From: Cellvibrio sp. OA-2007
GTDB lineage: Bacteria; Pseudomonadota; Gammaproteobacteria; Pseudomonadales; Cellvibrionaceae
Length of the DNA stretch: 64,000 nt
Direction of reading: 5' to 3'
NCBI RefSeq assembly: GCF_000953825.1
Contig: NZ_BBUL01000020.1
Coordinates: 310,001-374,000 of the forward strand
The notes beneath the pieces were generated by a model that worked only from the letters and a program-made list of their open reading frames with translations, ran no database searches and was not told the origin of the DNA. The position numbers and the translations under genes were made by a program. This document shows, one piece after another, positions 8,606-17,364 of this stretch (the stretch's first letter is position 1; each line of letters opens with the position of its first letter).

Positions 8606-10621
8606 ATGGACGTACGTGCCCTGCATCGCCAAATGACCCATTACACTCGTTGGAAGCGCCAGTTAGATGAGCGTTTGCAGCGCTTTGAACAGTGGAGTCA
8701 GCAGCATGATATGTCTGGCGCGAATATGGGCAAGACCTTGCAGCGCGCACGCCAGTTACTGCGCGGCGAGAGTTTTACCATCGCCTGTGTGGGTGAGTTC
8801 TCGCGCGGTAAAACCGAATTAATCAATGCGCTGTTGTACACCGGCGGTGGCCGCCGTTTGCTGCCATCGCAACCGGGGCGCACCACTATGTGCCCCACCG
8901 AAATCTATTGGGATAGCCATCAGCCCGCCAACTGCGTGCGTTTGCTGCCCATCGAAACCCGTCGCACCAATACCAGCTTGCAGAGTTTTAAACGCATCCC
9001 ACAAAACTGGGTGGCGATTCACTTTGATGCGCAAGACCACGAGCAGACCCGCGCCGCGATCAATCAAGTGTCTGCCAGCAAACAAGTCACAGTAGCCGAT
9101 GCAATCAAACTCGGTTTTGCACAGGATGAGTTAGGCGAGCGCGATGAAAATGGCATGGTCACTATCCCCGCCTGGCGCCATGCACTGATTAGTTTGGATC
9201 ACCCACTCTTGCGCCAAGGCTTACGTATTGTTGATACCCCCGGTTTAAACGCACTCGGCAATGAACCCGAGCTCACGCTCAAGACCTTGCCTGATGCCCA
9301 GGCGATTTTGTTTTTGCTCAGCGCTGATGCCGGTGTCACCGCAAGCGATATGGATATCTGGCGCGAACATATTCAGGTGCTGCGCGATAACAACTGCACC
9401 GCCGTGATTGCCCTGCTCAATAAAATCGACAGCCTGTGGGATGACCTCACTCCACCACAGGAAATTGAAGCTAATATCGATCACTTACGGAAGCTCACCG
9501 CGCGCCAGTTAGACTTAGCGCCTGAACATGTGGTGGCGCTCTCGGCCAAACAGGGGCTGCTGGGCAAGGTTGGGCGCAATCAGGCGCAGTTAGTACGCAG
9601 TAATTTCCCGCAGCTTGAACGTATGCTGGCTGAATGCGTGATGCGCAATCAGCAGCAAATCATTGGCCATCGTTTAATTGGCGACAGCTATGCGATGGTG
9701 ATTAATGCACGCAACAGTTTGCAGCGCCGCTTGGGTGAGTGCGAAAGTGAGTTGAGTGAATTGCGCGCAGTTGCACCCGAAGCAGCGGGTGAAAAATTAA
9801 CTGAGTTGCGCGATACCATTCGCCGCAACCATCATGAATACCACAAGCAGGCGCTGTCGCTGCGCACCAGCCAGCGCTTGTTGGAGTCGCAGAAATTATC
9901 GCTGTTGGGGCCAATCAGCAGCGGCCTGTTGGAACAGCAAATCGCCGAGGCCCATGCGAGTCTGGCGCAGAGTTGGACTACCGTGGGGTTAGCCCGCGCC
10001 ATCGGTAAATTTTTTGACGATGTGGACAGTAACCTGCGTCATCTGGAGCGTGAAATCGAACGCTGCAATCGCGTGCTTACTTCGATTTATGAACGGCCCG
10101 AGCAGAGCATAACCGGTGATGATTTGATCATGCGCCACTTGTTAAAAATTCAAAAACAGCGCCGCCAGTTGCGCCAGCTGCATACCCGCGCCGACGATTT
10201 CCGCAAATCGCTGGCGACAGTGTTCACGCACAAAGGCGCGTTGATTAGCCGTTTTATCAATACGCTAGTGCAGGAAGTGCGCGCGGTGTATATCGAACTC
10301 AATCAGCACATCAATCACTGGATGCAAGAAGCTCTGGCGCCATTGTTTCATCAAAACCAGTATCAAAAACAATTGCTTGAGCATCACATGTTGCGCCTGA
10401 CGCAATTGCAAACCCAGCGCAATAGCCACAGCGAACAGTTGGAATCTTTGCAGACCAATATTTACCAATTGCAAACCGCGCTGAGCAATATTGAACCGCT
10501 CTATAAAGAATTGCTGACTACACCGCTAGAGCCGGAATTAATGGCTGAAGTGGAGCAGAAAGAGCAGGGGGCGCAAGTGGTATCGATCAAGCAGGGGCGG
10601 CAATCACTGCGCGGCAACTAG
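8606..10621 (+). CDS. Bacterial dynamin-like GTPase
   Basis: A 671-residue GTPase of the bacterial dynamin-like group. The G1 loop is GEFSRGKT (residues 63-70), G3 is DTPGLNAL (Asp at about 210) and G4 is NKID (about 272-275). An N-terminal helical segment precedes the G domain. The C-terminal half (about 380-640) is long, Gln/Leu/Glu-rich and helical, consistent with a stalk of coiled coils. I see no clear transmembrane helix, so any membrane contact would be peripheral. It is a single gene, not the paired arrangement seen for some bacterial dynamins. Membrane remodelling or repair is only an inference from family. It sits just outside the pigment cluster. Confidence 0.85.
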   Translation: MDVRALHRQMTHYTRWKRQLDERLQRFEQWSQQHDMSGANMGKTLQRARQLLRGESFTIACVGEFSRGKTELINALLYTGGGRRLLPSQPGRTTMCPTEIYWDSHQPANCVRLLPIETRRTNTSLQSFKRIPQNWVAIHFDAQDHEQTRAAINQVSASKQVTVADAIKLGFAQDELGERDENGMVTIPAWRHALISLDHPLLRQGLRIVDTPGLNALGNEPELTLKTLPDAQAILFLLSADAGVTASDMDIWREHIQVLRDNNCTAVIALLNKIDSLWDDLTPPQEIEANIDHLRKLTARQLDLAPEHVVALSAKQGLLGKVGRNQAQLVRSNFPQLERMLAECVMRNQQQIIGHRLIGDSYAMVINARNSLQRRLGECESELSELRAVAPEAAGEKLTELRDTIRRNHHEYHKQALSLRTSQRLLESQKLSLLGPISSGLLEQQIAEAHASLAQSWTTVGLARAIGKFFDDVDSNLRHLEREIERCNRVLTSIYERPEQSITGDDLIMRHLLKIQKQRRQLRQLHTRADDFRKSLATVFTHKGALISRFINTLVQEVRAVYIELNQHINHWMQEALAPLFHQNQYQKQLLEHHMLRLTQLQTQRNSHSEQLESLQTNIYQLQTALSNIEPLYKELLTTPLEPELMAEVEQKEQGAQVVSIKQGRQSLRGN

Positions 10622-10650
10622 GCCGCGCAATGGCTGTAAAGTAGCGGGGA

Positions 10651-10830
10651 TTAACATTCTTCCGGGGCTAAACGGCGCGCTTCATACTCCAACATCACCG
10701 GAATGCCATCGCGGATCGGATAGGCGAGGCCGCTGGTTTTACACACCAATTCTTGTTGTTCAGGGCGATAATCCAGCGCGGCTTTACTGACTGGGCACAC
10801 TAAAATCGCAAGTAGTTTTTGGCTGAGCAT
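10651..10830 (-). CDS. Trm112/YcaR-like small zinc-ribbon-type protein
   Basis: A 59-residue protein with start ATG at 10830 and stop TAA at 10651. The protein begins [16 protein letters not shown] and has [21 protein letters not shown], where [14 protein letters not shown] is the strongest family hallmark. This matches the YcaR/Trm112 family of about 60 residues, whose eukaryotic members activate methyltransferases and whose bacterial members usually lie near lpxK/kdsB. Here neither neighbour is present. Cysteines are at residues 12, 30 and 59; the second Cys of a typical CPxC pair is a Ser (CPVS). It is convergent with the GTPase gene. Confidence 0.9.
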   Translation of the reverse strand: MLSQKLLAILVCPVSKAALDYRPEQQELVCKTSGLAYPIRDGIPVMLEYEARRLAPEEC

Positions 10831-10903
10831 TTTTTACCTCTACAAATAATAAAATCCAGATAGTTTTTATAGTTCTTACGTCCTTGTAAGCATTAGTCAT
10901 CAA

Positions 10904-11344
10904 TTATTTAATTTGTACCACATCACCCAACAGGGCCACACCGACCATGATATTACCGGCACCACATTTGAAGGTATCGGTGCTGGTAGTGGTGGCGTTG
11001 CGGTAGTTGGAGCGGATATTGACTATCGCATTTGCGCCTTCGCGCTGGGCGCGTTCACGCAGGGATTTCATCGCTGACAAAAATGCCCACTCACAGGCTT
11101 GTTTGTCAGACTTGCCTACACCATTGGTTTTTTTGTTAGTGCCAAACTCGCCAATTTTTTTAGCGACTGCGCCATGGCTTTGTGCGCCAAAATAAAACTT
11201 GATGTCATCGCCGAGAATATTTTTGGCCTGTTCGGTTGCGAGCGCATCGGCGATGGAAAACTCTTTTACATCGTCGCGTGCCAGGGCTCCGGTTGCGCAA
11301 CTGCTGATGGCGATAATAGTGATGCAGCGGGTAATGAAATTCAT
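10904..11344 (-). CDS. Small secreted protein of unknown function (YbjQ-like or excinuclease-like annotation group)
   Basis: A 146-residue protein with an N-terminal signal peptide (MNFITRCITIIAISSCATGALA, cut here before RDDV). The mature part contains GEFGTNKKTNGVGKSDKQAC, AFLSAMKSLRERAQREGANA and a C-terminal KCGAGNIMVGVALLGDVV. The 'GANAIVNIRS' block resembles small periplasmic proteins often labelled excinuclease-like, whose function is unknown. The start at 11344 has AAGGAG upstream at good spacing, unlike the earlier in-frame Met. It is just downstream (same strand) of the leftward pigment operon, but separated by 72 bases. Confidence 0.75.
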   Translation of the reverse strand: MNFITRCITIIAISSCATGALARDDVKEFSIADALATEQAKNILGDDIKFYFGAQSHGAVAKKIGEFGTNKKTNGVGKSDKQACEWAFLSAMKSLRERAQREGANAIVNIRSNYRNATTTSTDTFKCGAGNIMVGVALLGDVVQIK

Positions 11345-11416
11345 ACTTGGCTCCTTGATTAGTAAGTATGTCAAACAGGTTGCTTCACACACGAGGTGCA
11401 TGAAACAGTGAGGTGT

Positions 11417-11836
11417 TTATTCCGGTTGGCTCAGAATCAGGCGCCCGCGCAACAGCGTATTGCCGGCTTGCTGCGCCACCAGTTCATAAATGGCGCCCTG
11501 GCTGCTGCTGAGCAAACATTGCGCATACAAATCCAGCGCGCAGGAATTGTCGGCGATGGCGGTCAAGAACTCAACATCCTTAACTGCACCTATGTAGGCG
11601 GGGCGGGCTTCACCCAGCCGCGATTGCAATAGTCCGGCGTGTACGGCGGCGGCTTGGGCGCCATATTCCAGCAATAACACTGAGTCTAATTGCTCATTTT
11701 CAAAGAGGGGATTGGCGGCGCTGGCAAACTGACTACTGCGGCAGTGGATCTGGCTTTCATCCCAAGCGACAACTTCATCGAGCAGACACATGGAATCGCC
11801 GTGGGGAATCAGCGCGGCAATTTGCGCGCGATCCAT
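11417..11836 (-). CDS. Hotdog-fold 3-hydroxyacyl-ACP dehydratase, aryl-polyene type
   Basis: A 139-residue hotdog protein resembling the ApeP-like dehydratases of aryl-polyene clusters. It has LIPHGDSMCLLDEVV near residues 9-23, with the His expected in the active site, and the central helix segment LLEYGAQAAAVHAG. The ATG overlaps the stop of the upstream chain-length-factor gene by one base (TGATG), which favours 11836 over a GTG at 11842. It is the last gene of the leftward pigment operon. It probably removes water from the beta-hydroxyacyl-ACP polyene intermediate. Which of the four dehydratase-like genes acts at which step cannot be told. Confidence 0.85.
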   Translation of the reverse strand: MDRAQIAALIPHGDSMCLLDEVVAWDESQIHCRSSQFASAANPLFENEQLDSVLLLEYGAQAAAVHAGLLQSRLGEARPAYIGAVKDVEFLTAIADNSCALDLYAQCLLSSSQGAIYELVAQQAGNTLLRGRLILSQPE

Positions 11837-12630
11837 CAACACGGCTGCACCTCTAATTGCAGCGATTGTTGATTGGTACAGGCAAATACCAGCGAGCCGG
11901 ATTTAGCTTGGGCAATAAGTTCCAGTAACGGCAAGCTGCGCGCCGCAGGGTTGGCGCAGCGCAAGGCTTCCAGTGCCGGTTGTGCCGCAGTGCTGGGCGC
12001 GGTTGTGTCAGTTGATTGGAGCTGCAATCGGGAGAGACTGTGTTCACTGGCAGTGGGGCTGAGCAGCAGCGCCACGCCAAACTCCACCGGTATCAGTCGT
12101 TTGCCGCCGAGTGGGTAAGGCGGTTGGATATCGTACACCGCCAGCAGGGTCGGCAATTGCTCCTGCTGGCACAGGCACATGGCTTCCAGCAGACCCACTG
12201 CAAAGCTGTCGTCATAGGCGGAAAGGCTGGTCGATGGCTGGCGGCTGCCAGTAGCGATGCTCCAGTAACCGGCGGCGGAATTGTGCACCGAGTTGTGGAA
12301 TTGGGTGGGTGATACTAATCGTTCACTTTCGCACAGGGAGCGGCAGATCTGGTCGATGATCGGGTAGTCGCCGCCAGATGAGGCAAACACACTGGCGCAG
12401 TCCGCCATGGGTATTGCACTTGCCGCCATCAATTCTTCACATACGCGAAACGCCATGCGCACCAGTTCGGTGGCGCGGCGGCGCTCATTGGCGGGCAGCA
12501 GTTCGGGTTTGTATTTTTCCAGTGGGCTGGGTTCATAGGCCGCTTGCCCTTGCAAAACGGCGGTGCTGGCCTGCCAGCTTGGCAAGCCCGGAGCGGCGAG
12601 GCCGATAGCATTGAGATAGCATTCCAGCAT
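11836..12630 (-). CDS. Ketosynthase-like chain length factor (N-terminal KS domain only)
   Basis: A 264-residue protein of the beta-ketoacyl synthase-like group (Ketoacyl-synt_2 type) found in aryl-polyene and xanthomonadin clusters. It is about half the length of a full ketosynthase, which is normal for this family. It has VFASSGGDYPIIDQIC, then PTQFHNSVHNSAAGYWSIA, where a full ketosynthase would place its active-site Cys region; I see no nucleophilic Cys there. It then has SLSAYDDSFAVGLLEA. It likely pairs with the adjacent complete ketosynthase (12630-13799) as a heterodimer, like ApeC with ApeO. Its start codon overlaps that gene's stop by one base (TAATG). Confidence 0.87.
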   Translation of the reverse strand: MLECYLNAIGLAAPGLPSWQASTAVLQGQAAYEPSPLEKYKPELLPANERRRATELVRMAFRVCEELMAASAIPMADCASVFASSGGDYPIIDQICRSLCESERLVSPTQFHNSVHNSAAGYWSIATGSRQPSTSLSAYDDSFAVGLLEAMCLCQQEQLPTLLAVYDIQPPYPLGGKRLIPVEFGVALLLSPTASEHSLSRLQLQSTDTTAPSTAAQPALEALRCANPAARSLPLLELIAQAKSGSLVFACTNQQSLQLEVQPC

Positions 12631-13799
12631 TACAAACTCCCCAAAATCAGGCTGCAGTTGCTGCCGCCAAAACCAAAAGAATTGCTCAGTACACGCGTCA
12701 CCGGCTGGATCGCCGCTTCTTTCAATAGCGCGATATTCATGCCTTCGTCGGCTTCCTGTAGATGCAGGTTTTGCGGCAGATGCCCGTGGACTATGGCGTC
12801 CAGCCCGATACAAGCCTCCACTATTCCCGCCGCACCCAGGGTGTGGCCAGTCCAGCCTTTGGTGGAGCTGGCAGGGGTAGCATTGCCAAATAACTGCTCT
12901 ACTGCTTTGGCTTCGGCGCTGTCGTTGGCTTGGGTGCCGGTGCCGTGTAGGTTGATGTAATCGATCTGGTTAGGGGCTAAACCTGCTTTGCGCAGCGCCG
13001 CACTCATCGCCAATTGGGCACCGGCGCCATCGGGATGAGGTGATGACATATGGTAGGCATCGCCGCTCTCGCCGTAGCCGAGCAGATACAAACCGCTTTC
13101 ATCGCCTTTTTCAAGCAGCGCAAAACCACCGGCTTCCCCGATAGAAATGCCGCTACGCTGGCGATCAAAGGGTTGGCATTTTTGCGGCGAAACCAGTTGC
13201 AGGGCGTGAAAACCGTAGAGAGTGGTCAAGCACAGGCTATCGACTCCGCCGACAATTGCCGCATCACACAAGCCGGCGGTGATAGCACGCTGCGCCGAGG
13301 CGAATACTTTGGCGCTGGAGGAGCAGGCGGTAGAGATTGCCATCACCGGCCCTTGGGTGCCCAGCGCTTGCTGGATAAAGGTAGCGACCGAGGACACATT
13401 GTGGGTAGTGCCGTACTTATACCAGTCGGGCAGCGGGTCTTGATTCTCGAAGTAGGCCAATTCGGTCTGGTGAATGCCGGAGGTGCTGGTGCCCATAAAT
13501 ACCCCGACCCGCGCCGCGCCGTAGCGGGCGATAGCGGCTTCAGCCGCGCTGAAAAACCCATCTTGCTGCAAGGCTAGCCAGGCGAGGCGATTGTTGCGGC
13601 AGTCAAAGTCGAGCAGCCGCGCGGGCAGCGCATCGCCCAGATCGGCCACTTCGCCAATCCAGGTATCGAGATCACTGATCTGGAAAAAGTCGCAGGGTTT
13701 CAGCCCGGAGCGACCCGCTTGCAGAGCCTCCCAATTAGCGCTAAGGCCTGCACCCAAACAGCTGGTGTAGGTGTAATTAGTGATGCGCAGAGGTTTCAT
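12630..13799 (-). CDS. Beta-ketoacyl-ACP synthase (FabF-like), pigment chain elongation
   Basis: A 389-residue type II ketosynthase. The catalytic Cys is in STACSSSAK (about 159), and the two His are in INLHGTGTQ (about 285) and WTGHTLGAAG (about 319), so the triad is complete. The ATG at 13799 (MKPLRITNY) is preferred to the upstream in-frame Met because it matches the usual ketosynthase N-terminus. The gene overlaps the acyltransferase upstream by 23 bases and the chain-length-factor gene downstream by one base, which implies translational coupling. It should catalyse decarboxylative condensation of malonyl-ACP units onto the aryl polyene chain. Confidence 0.93.
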   Translation of the reverse strand: MKPLRITNYTYTSCLGAGLSANWEALQAGRSGLKPCDFFQISDLDTWIGEVADLGDALPARLLDFDCRNNRLAWLALQQDGFFSAAEAAIARYGAARVGVFMGTSTSGIHQTELAYFENQDPLPDWYKYGTTHNVSSVATFIQQALGTQGPVMAISTACSSSAKVFASAQRAITAGLCDAAIVGGVDSLCLTTLYGFHALQLVSPQKCQPFDRQRSGISIGEAGGFALLEKGDESGLYLLGYGESGDAYHMSSPHPDGAGAQLAMSAALRKAGLAPNQIDYINLHGTGTQANDSAEAKAVEQLFGNATPASSTKGWTGHTLGAAGIVEACIGLDAIVHGHLPQNLHLQEADEGMNIALLKEAAIQPVTRVLSNSFGFGGSNCSLILGSL

Positions 13800-14724
13800 C
13801 TTGCCAAAAGTCATAAAAATTAAACCAATTGTAGGGGTGCTTATGCACCAGATCCTGTAGCTGCGCGACGTAGCGCGCCATACCTACTTCGATGGCCGCC
13901 GTGCGATCCTGACGGCTAGTGCCTAGCTGTTCGCTGATCAATTCAAAGTGCAGATCGTAGCGATTGGCGCCGGAGTAAACGCCAAAACAGCTGATCACCG
14001 GTGCTTTGAGCAGCGCGGCTAATTGCCAGACGCCGGCGGGAAATTCGGCCGGTGCGCCGAAAAAGTCGACAGTGCTACTGCGCTCCCCCTGCGCGCAGCG
14101 GTCGGCCATGATACCGACCAAGTGCCCCTGCTCAATCGCTTCACTCAAAATCAGCGCCAGCGCGGGTGCGGGGGTACGCGCGTCAATCACGCCAGCGGCG
14201 AGTTGCGGGTCGAGCTTCTCTAGCAGGCGCATCACATTGGCGTTGTGTTGGATATCCAACAAGATGCGAATGGGCAGAGCATCGCTGCGGCGACCCATGC
14301 CCATCACGCGCAGCGCATCGAAGCTGCCGATATGGGCGGTGAGCAAAAAGCAGCCGCGATTTTTGTAGTCGTCGAACAATTGATTGCCGTGGATGTGGAC
14401 ATCAAATTCGGCTTCGCGCCCGGCGAGAAAATAGATGCGATCCATCGCGACCTGCGCAAAGGTTAGCAGATGACGGTATATCTCCCACCACTTGGGTGTT
14501 CGCTGGCGCGCGCGCCGTAAAAAATGGCGCGATGCAGTGCGGGCGCTGCGGGCAAACAGAAAGTAATAAAACACAATCACACACAGCCACACAAAAATCA
14601 TTCGCCGCCCCAAATTCAACGCCACCCAAGTGAGCAGGTTGAGCAAAAACGGGGTGCCGCGCTCCTGCTGGGTTTGCCAGCCTTTTGCGGTTGATGGTTT
14701 GGCGCTGGTGGATGATTCAGTCAT
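13777..14724 (-). CDS. LpxL/HtrB-like acyltransferase
   Basis: A 315-residue lysophospholipid/lipid A type acyltransferase. It has a basic N-terminal region with a hydrophobic helix (MIFVWLCVIVFYYFLFA), then the HX4D motif in TAHIGSFDAL. MADRCAQGERSSTVDFFGAPAEFP gives further family blocks (shown only in part: MADRCAQGE). The start at 14724 overlaps the stop of the upstream dehydratase by eight bases. In aryl-polyene clusters such enzymes are thought to attach the polyene carboxyl group or other acyl groups to a lipid. The acceptor here is unknown. Confidence 0.87.
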   Translation of the reverse strand: MTESSTSAKPSTAKGWQTQQERGTPFLLNLLTWVALNLGRRMIFVWLCVIVFYYFLFARSARTASRHFLRRARQRTPKWWEIYRHLLTFAQVAMDRIYFLAGREAEFDVHIHGNQLFDDYKNRGCFLLTAHIGSFDALRVMGMGRRSDALPIRILLDIQHNANVMRLLEKLDPQLAAGVIDARTPAPALALILSEAIEQGHLVGIMADRCAQGERSSTVDFFGAPAEFPAGVWQLAALLKAPVISCFGVYSGANRYDLHFELISEQLGTSRQDRTAAIEVGMARYVAQLQDLVHKHPYNWFNFYDFWQDETSAHH

Positions 14725-15025
14725 GCACACACTCGAATTGGCCTTTGAGCACCGGTGTTTCACCCTTATAGGCGGCAAGGGTGAAGGTCTTTGTACCGGG
14801 GGTGATGCAAATGCGCAATTCATCCCCCGGCAGTACCGGCGCGAGAAATTTTACCTGTTTCAGGTAATTGACTTGCCCGAAGTTGGCATTGGCCAGCAGC
14901 GCGATAATCCACTTGAGTAGCAGCGCACCGGGCACCAGTGGTGCGCCGGGAAAATGGTCGGCATAACAGGCGTGCGCGCCGGGGATCGGCAAGCGCAATT
15001 CCTGTGTGGTCTTAGCGTTGCTCAT
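14717..15025 (-). CDS. FabZ-like hotdog dehydratase (ApeI-type)
   Basis: A short 102-residue hotdog protein whose core motif is ADHFPGAPLVPGALLLKW, with the catalytic His at about 24. This is the FabA/FabZ H-FPG-x-x-x-PG pattern. The ATG at 15025 (MSNAKTTQEL) lies inside the end of the upstream ligase gene (overlap of 14 bases). It is shorter than FabZ but typical of ApeI-like proteins in aryl-polyene clusters. It is expected to act on polyene intermediates. A second protein of the same kind is encoded at 22033-22449. Confidence 0.85.
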   Translation of the reverse strand: MSNAKTTQELRLPIPGAHACYADHFPGAPLVPGALLLKWIIALLANANFGQVNYLKQVKFLAPVLPGDELRICITPGTKTFTLAAYKGETPVLKGQFECVHD

Positions 15026-16430
15026 GTAGCTGGTTCCACAATTGATGCAGTGCGGCGGCGGTGAGTTTGCCGGTCTCATTGCGCGGCAAGGCGGTGACTT
15101 TGCGCAGTGGGCGCGGCAAAAAGGGAGCATCTACCCGCTGCGCCAGCGCCGTTAGAATCGTCTTTTCCGGCAATTCACTGACAACTAACGCGACCGGGCG
15201 CGCTTCCTGTTGGCTATTGGACGCTTGGGATGACGGCGGCGGTAGAAAAATCACCCCGTCTTGCACCCCATCAATACGCAATAGCTGCAGGGTTAGATTA
15301 GCCAGTGAGGCGCGTTTGCCCGCTACATTGATCATATCGGCGTTGCGCCCGCAGAGCAGGAAGCGGCCATCATCCTGCAGCTCCAGCTGATCTTGAATCG
15401 GTGCATCCACTTGCAAATGCGGTGCACTGGCGCAGGCGCCAGTATCGGTCAGCGTTAATTGAAAGCCATCCAATAATTGCCATGCGGCAGTTTGGGTTGA
15501 GCGGCGGGTGGCCATGCTGCCCGCTTCAGTACAACCGTAAATTTCCCACAGCGGCGCTTGGAAACACTGTTCGGCGGCTTGGGCGAGGCTTGGGTCGAGG
15601 GGCGCTGTCGCCGAGATAATGCCCGCCAGTGGCGGCATAGGTAAGTCGGCGTTAATCAGCGCGCGCAAATGAATCGGGGTGGTGACCAGTATTGCCTTGC
15701 TGGATAGCTGCTGTAACAGCTGTTGTACATCGGCCGGGAAAAACGGTTTGTCGCTGTGCATCACCATGCCTGCTTGCAGCACCATAAACAGGGTAGTTTC
15801 AAGGCCATACATATGTTGCGGTGGCACTGTGCCCACAATCGTTGGCGCAATTAAATCAGCGCCCAGCCGCTGGCCAAGTAAACGCGCGGTGGCCGCGAGT
15901 GTGCCCCAGCATTTGGCATTGGCCTGGGGTTTACCGGTGCTGCCGGAAGTAAAGGCGATAGCGGCAATTTGCTGGGCGGGAATCAGCGGCAGTGCGGGTG
16001 TGTCGGTCGTCTCCGGTGCAGTGTTGGATAGCAGTTCGGCGAGATTGATGCTGGGCAAATCGCAAGGCTGATCTTTGTCGAACAGGCAGTAGCAGCCGGG
16101 ATAATCCTGCGCCAGCTCGGTGAGGGTGAGCGGTTGGCGATTGGGCGGCAGCAAATTAATCGCCCCTTTTACCAGCAGCGCACAAAAGCCCAGTAGAAAG
16201 TAGTAGCGGTCTTCGCAGAGGTTGAGCGCAAAATTGGCGTCGGGCAAACCGGCGGATACTATCTGTAAATCGCGCAGAAACTCGGCTTGGCAAATCTGCC
16301 GCTCTTTATGGATAACCAGAGTTTGTTGCGGCACATAGGGTGCAATCAAGGCAACCGGCGCATTGAGCGCCAGCGCGGGAAGCGCAGACAGGTCAGAAGA
16401 GTCGGGGCAGGCGGAGCCGGAAGCTAACAT
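15012..16430 (-). CDS. AMP-dependent acyl/aryl-ACP ligase
   Basis: A 472-residue member of the adenylate-forming ligases. The ATP loop is TSGSTGKPQ (about 161-169), followed by the aromatic acceptor region PPQHMYGLE, the motif EIYGCTEAGS, and a C-terminal catalytic Lys in RNETGKLT (about 455). In aryl-polyene and xanthomonadin clusters the homologue activates the aromatic starter and loads it on an ACP. With the chorismatase at 18343, the likely substrate here is a hydroxybenzoate. The gene starts 11 bases after the membrane-protein gene and overlaps the downstream dehydratase. Confidence 0.9.
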   Translation of the reverse strand: MLASGSACPDSSDLSALPALALNAPVALIAPYVPQQTLVIHKERQICQAEFLRDLQIVSAGLPDANFALNLCEDRYYFLLGFCALLVKGAINLLPPNRQPLTLTELAQDYPGCYCLFDKDQPCDLPSINLAELLSNTAPETTDTPALPLIPAQQIAAIAFTSGSTGKPQANAKCWGTLAATARLLGQRLGADLIAPTIVGTVPPQHMYGLETTLFMVLQAGMVMHSDKPFFPADVQQLLQQLSSKAILVTTPIHLRALINADLPMPPLAGIISATAPLDPSLAQAAEQCFQAPLWEIYGCTEAGSMATRRSTQTAAWQLLDGFQLTLTDTGACASAPHLQVDAPIQDQLELQDDGRFLLCGRNADMINVAGKRASLANLTLQLLRIDGVQDGVIFLPPPSSQASNSQQEARPVALVVSELPEKTILTALAQRVDAPFLPRPLRKVTALPRNETGKLTAAALHQLWNQLHEQR

Positions 16431-16441
16431 GACACAGCACC

Positions 16442-17050
16442 TTAAGAGCGGATATTGGCACGGGCGATAATGCGCAGGTATTCAAAAAATCCCGGGTGAT
16501 TATGGGTAGGGAAGAGTTTTTTGCGCAGCATAAACTCGCCTACAAACAACACCCCGACCACACCATAGTTAATGATATTGGTAAACCAGGACCACAATTC
16601 CGGTTGCTCCAGCCAGGGCAAAATCGCCGACCAGAGAATCATCACTGCAAAGACAATACACCAGAGCTGTGTGAGTCTGTGGGTGTAGTTGCGCATCGCC
16701 TGCGACAGAGGGCCGCGCGCAGCTTCGCCAATTGCGGTGATCAAGGGTTCGCGCCCGTTAAGCAGTGTGCGGCCAAAAATAAACAGCAGCAGCAGTGGGA
16801 TAATTATTGGTGGCAGAAACAGCAGATACAGGGTTAAACCCAGATATTCGAGCAGCACAACCGCAGTGCACAGCAAGCCAAACACCAGCCAGACAGTTTT
16901 GTTGCGGTTGCCCAAACCCTGCCAGCAGACACCGGCTAAAAACAGCATAGGGGCAATAAACAGTAATTGCGGCACTGCAAACACCAGTGCGATATGCACC
17001 AGCAGTGGGTAGGCCGCAATCAGGGCAATTGCGATAACACGGTTAAGCAC
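16442..17050 (-). CDS. Polytopic membrane protein of aryl-polyene clusters (COG4648 type)
   Basis: A 202-residue hydrophobic protein with about five to six membrane helices, including IAIALIAAYPLLVHIALVF at the N-terminus, LFIAPMLFLAGVCW, and LYLLFLPPIIIPLLLLFIFG. A polar loop with EAARGPLSQAMRNYTHRLTQ links the halves. It resembles the predicted membrane protein that regularly lies between ACP and ligase genes in aryl-polyene clusters. No activity is known. It overlaps the ACP gene by eight bases, so the two are probably coupled. Confidence 0.8.
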   Translation of the reverse strand: MLNRVIAIALIAAYPLLVHIALVFAVPQLLFIAPMLFLAGVCWQGLGNRNKTVWLVFGLLCTAVVLLEYLGLTLYLLFLPPIIIPLLLLFIFGRTLLNGREPLITAIGEAARGPLSQAMRNYTHRLTQLWCIVFAVMILWSAILPWLEQPELWSWFTNIINYGVVGVLFVGEFMLRKKLFPTHNHPGFFEYLRIIARANIRS

Positions 17051-17321
17051 GTTGCACGTTTATATAGCTGCTCAGTGAACGCAGGCTGTGGAAAATTGCC
17101 TTGTTGTTCTCATCGTCAGCTTTGAGCTGCACTTTGTAGTGCTTGGCAATGGCCAGTGAAATTTCCAGCGCGTCGATGGAATCCAGCCCCAGACTTTCGC
17201 TGTGGCTGGCATCAAACAAGGGGGCTTCCGGGTTGATATCGGCTGGCTCCAGGTCTTCCAGATCCAACGCCTCGATTAACAGCGCCGCCAATTCCAATTC
17301 TTCTTGTGTGTGTGAACTCAT
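17043..17321 (-). CDS. Acyl carrier protein (pigment ACP 1)
   Basis: A 92-residue acidic ACP with the phosphopantetheine attachment Ser in GLDSIDALE (about residue 48). The N-terminal half is very acidic (EALDLEDLEPADINPE). The insertion before the Ser loop (APLFDASHSESLGLDS) is typical of aryl-polyene ACPs rather than fatty-acid AcpP. It is one of two ACPs in the cluster; the other is at 21743. It may carry the aromatic starter or the growing chain. It follows the methyltransferase gene by 43 bases. Confidence 0.92.
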   Translation of the reverse strand: MSSHTQEELELAALLIEALDLEDLEPADINPEAPLFDASHSESLGLDSIDALEISLAIAKHYKVQLKADDENNKAIFHSLRSLSSYINVQRA

Positions 17322-17364
17322 TTCACTAACTACCTTTGATGTGACCTTTACAACGTGCGACCGA

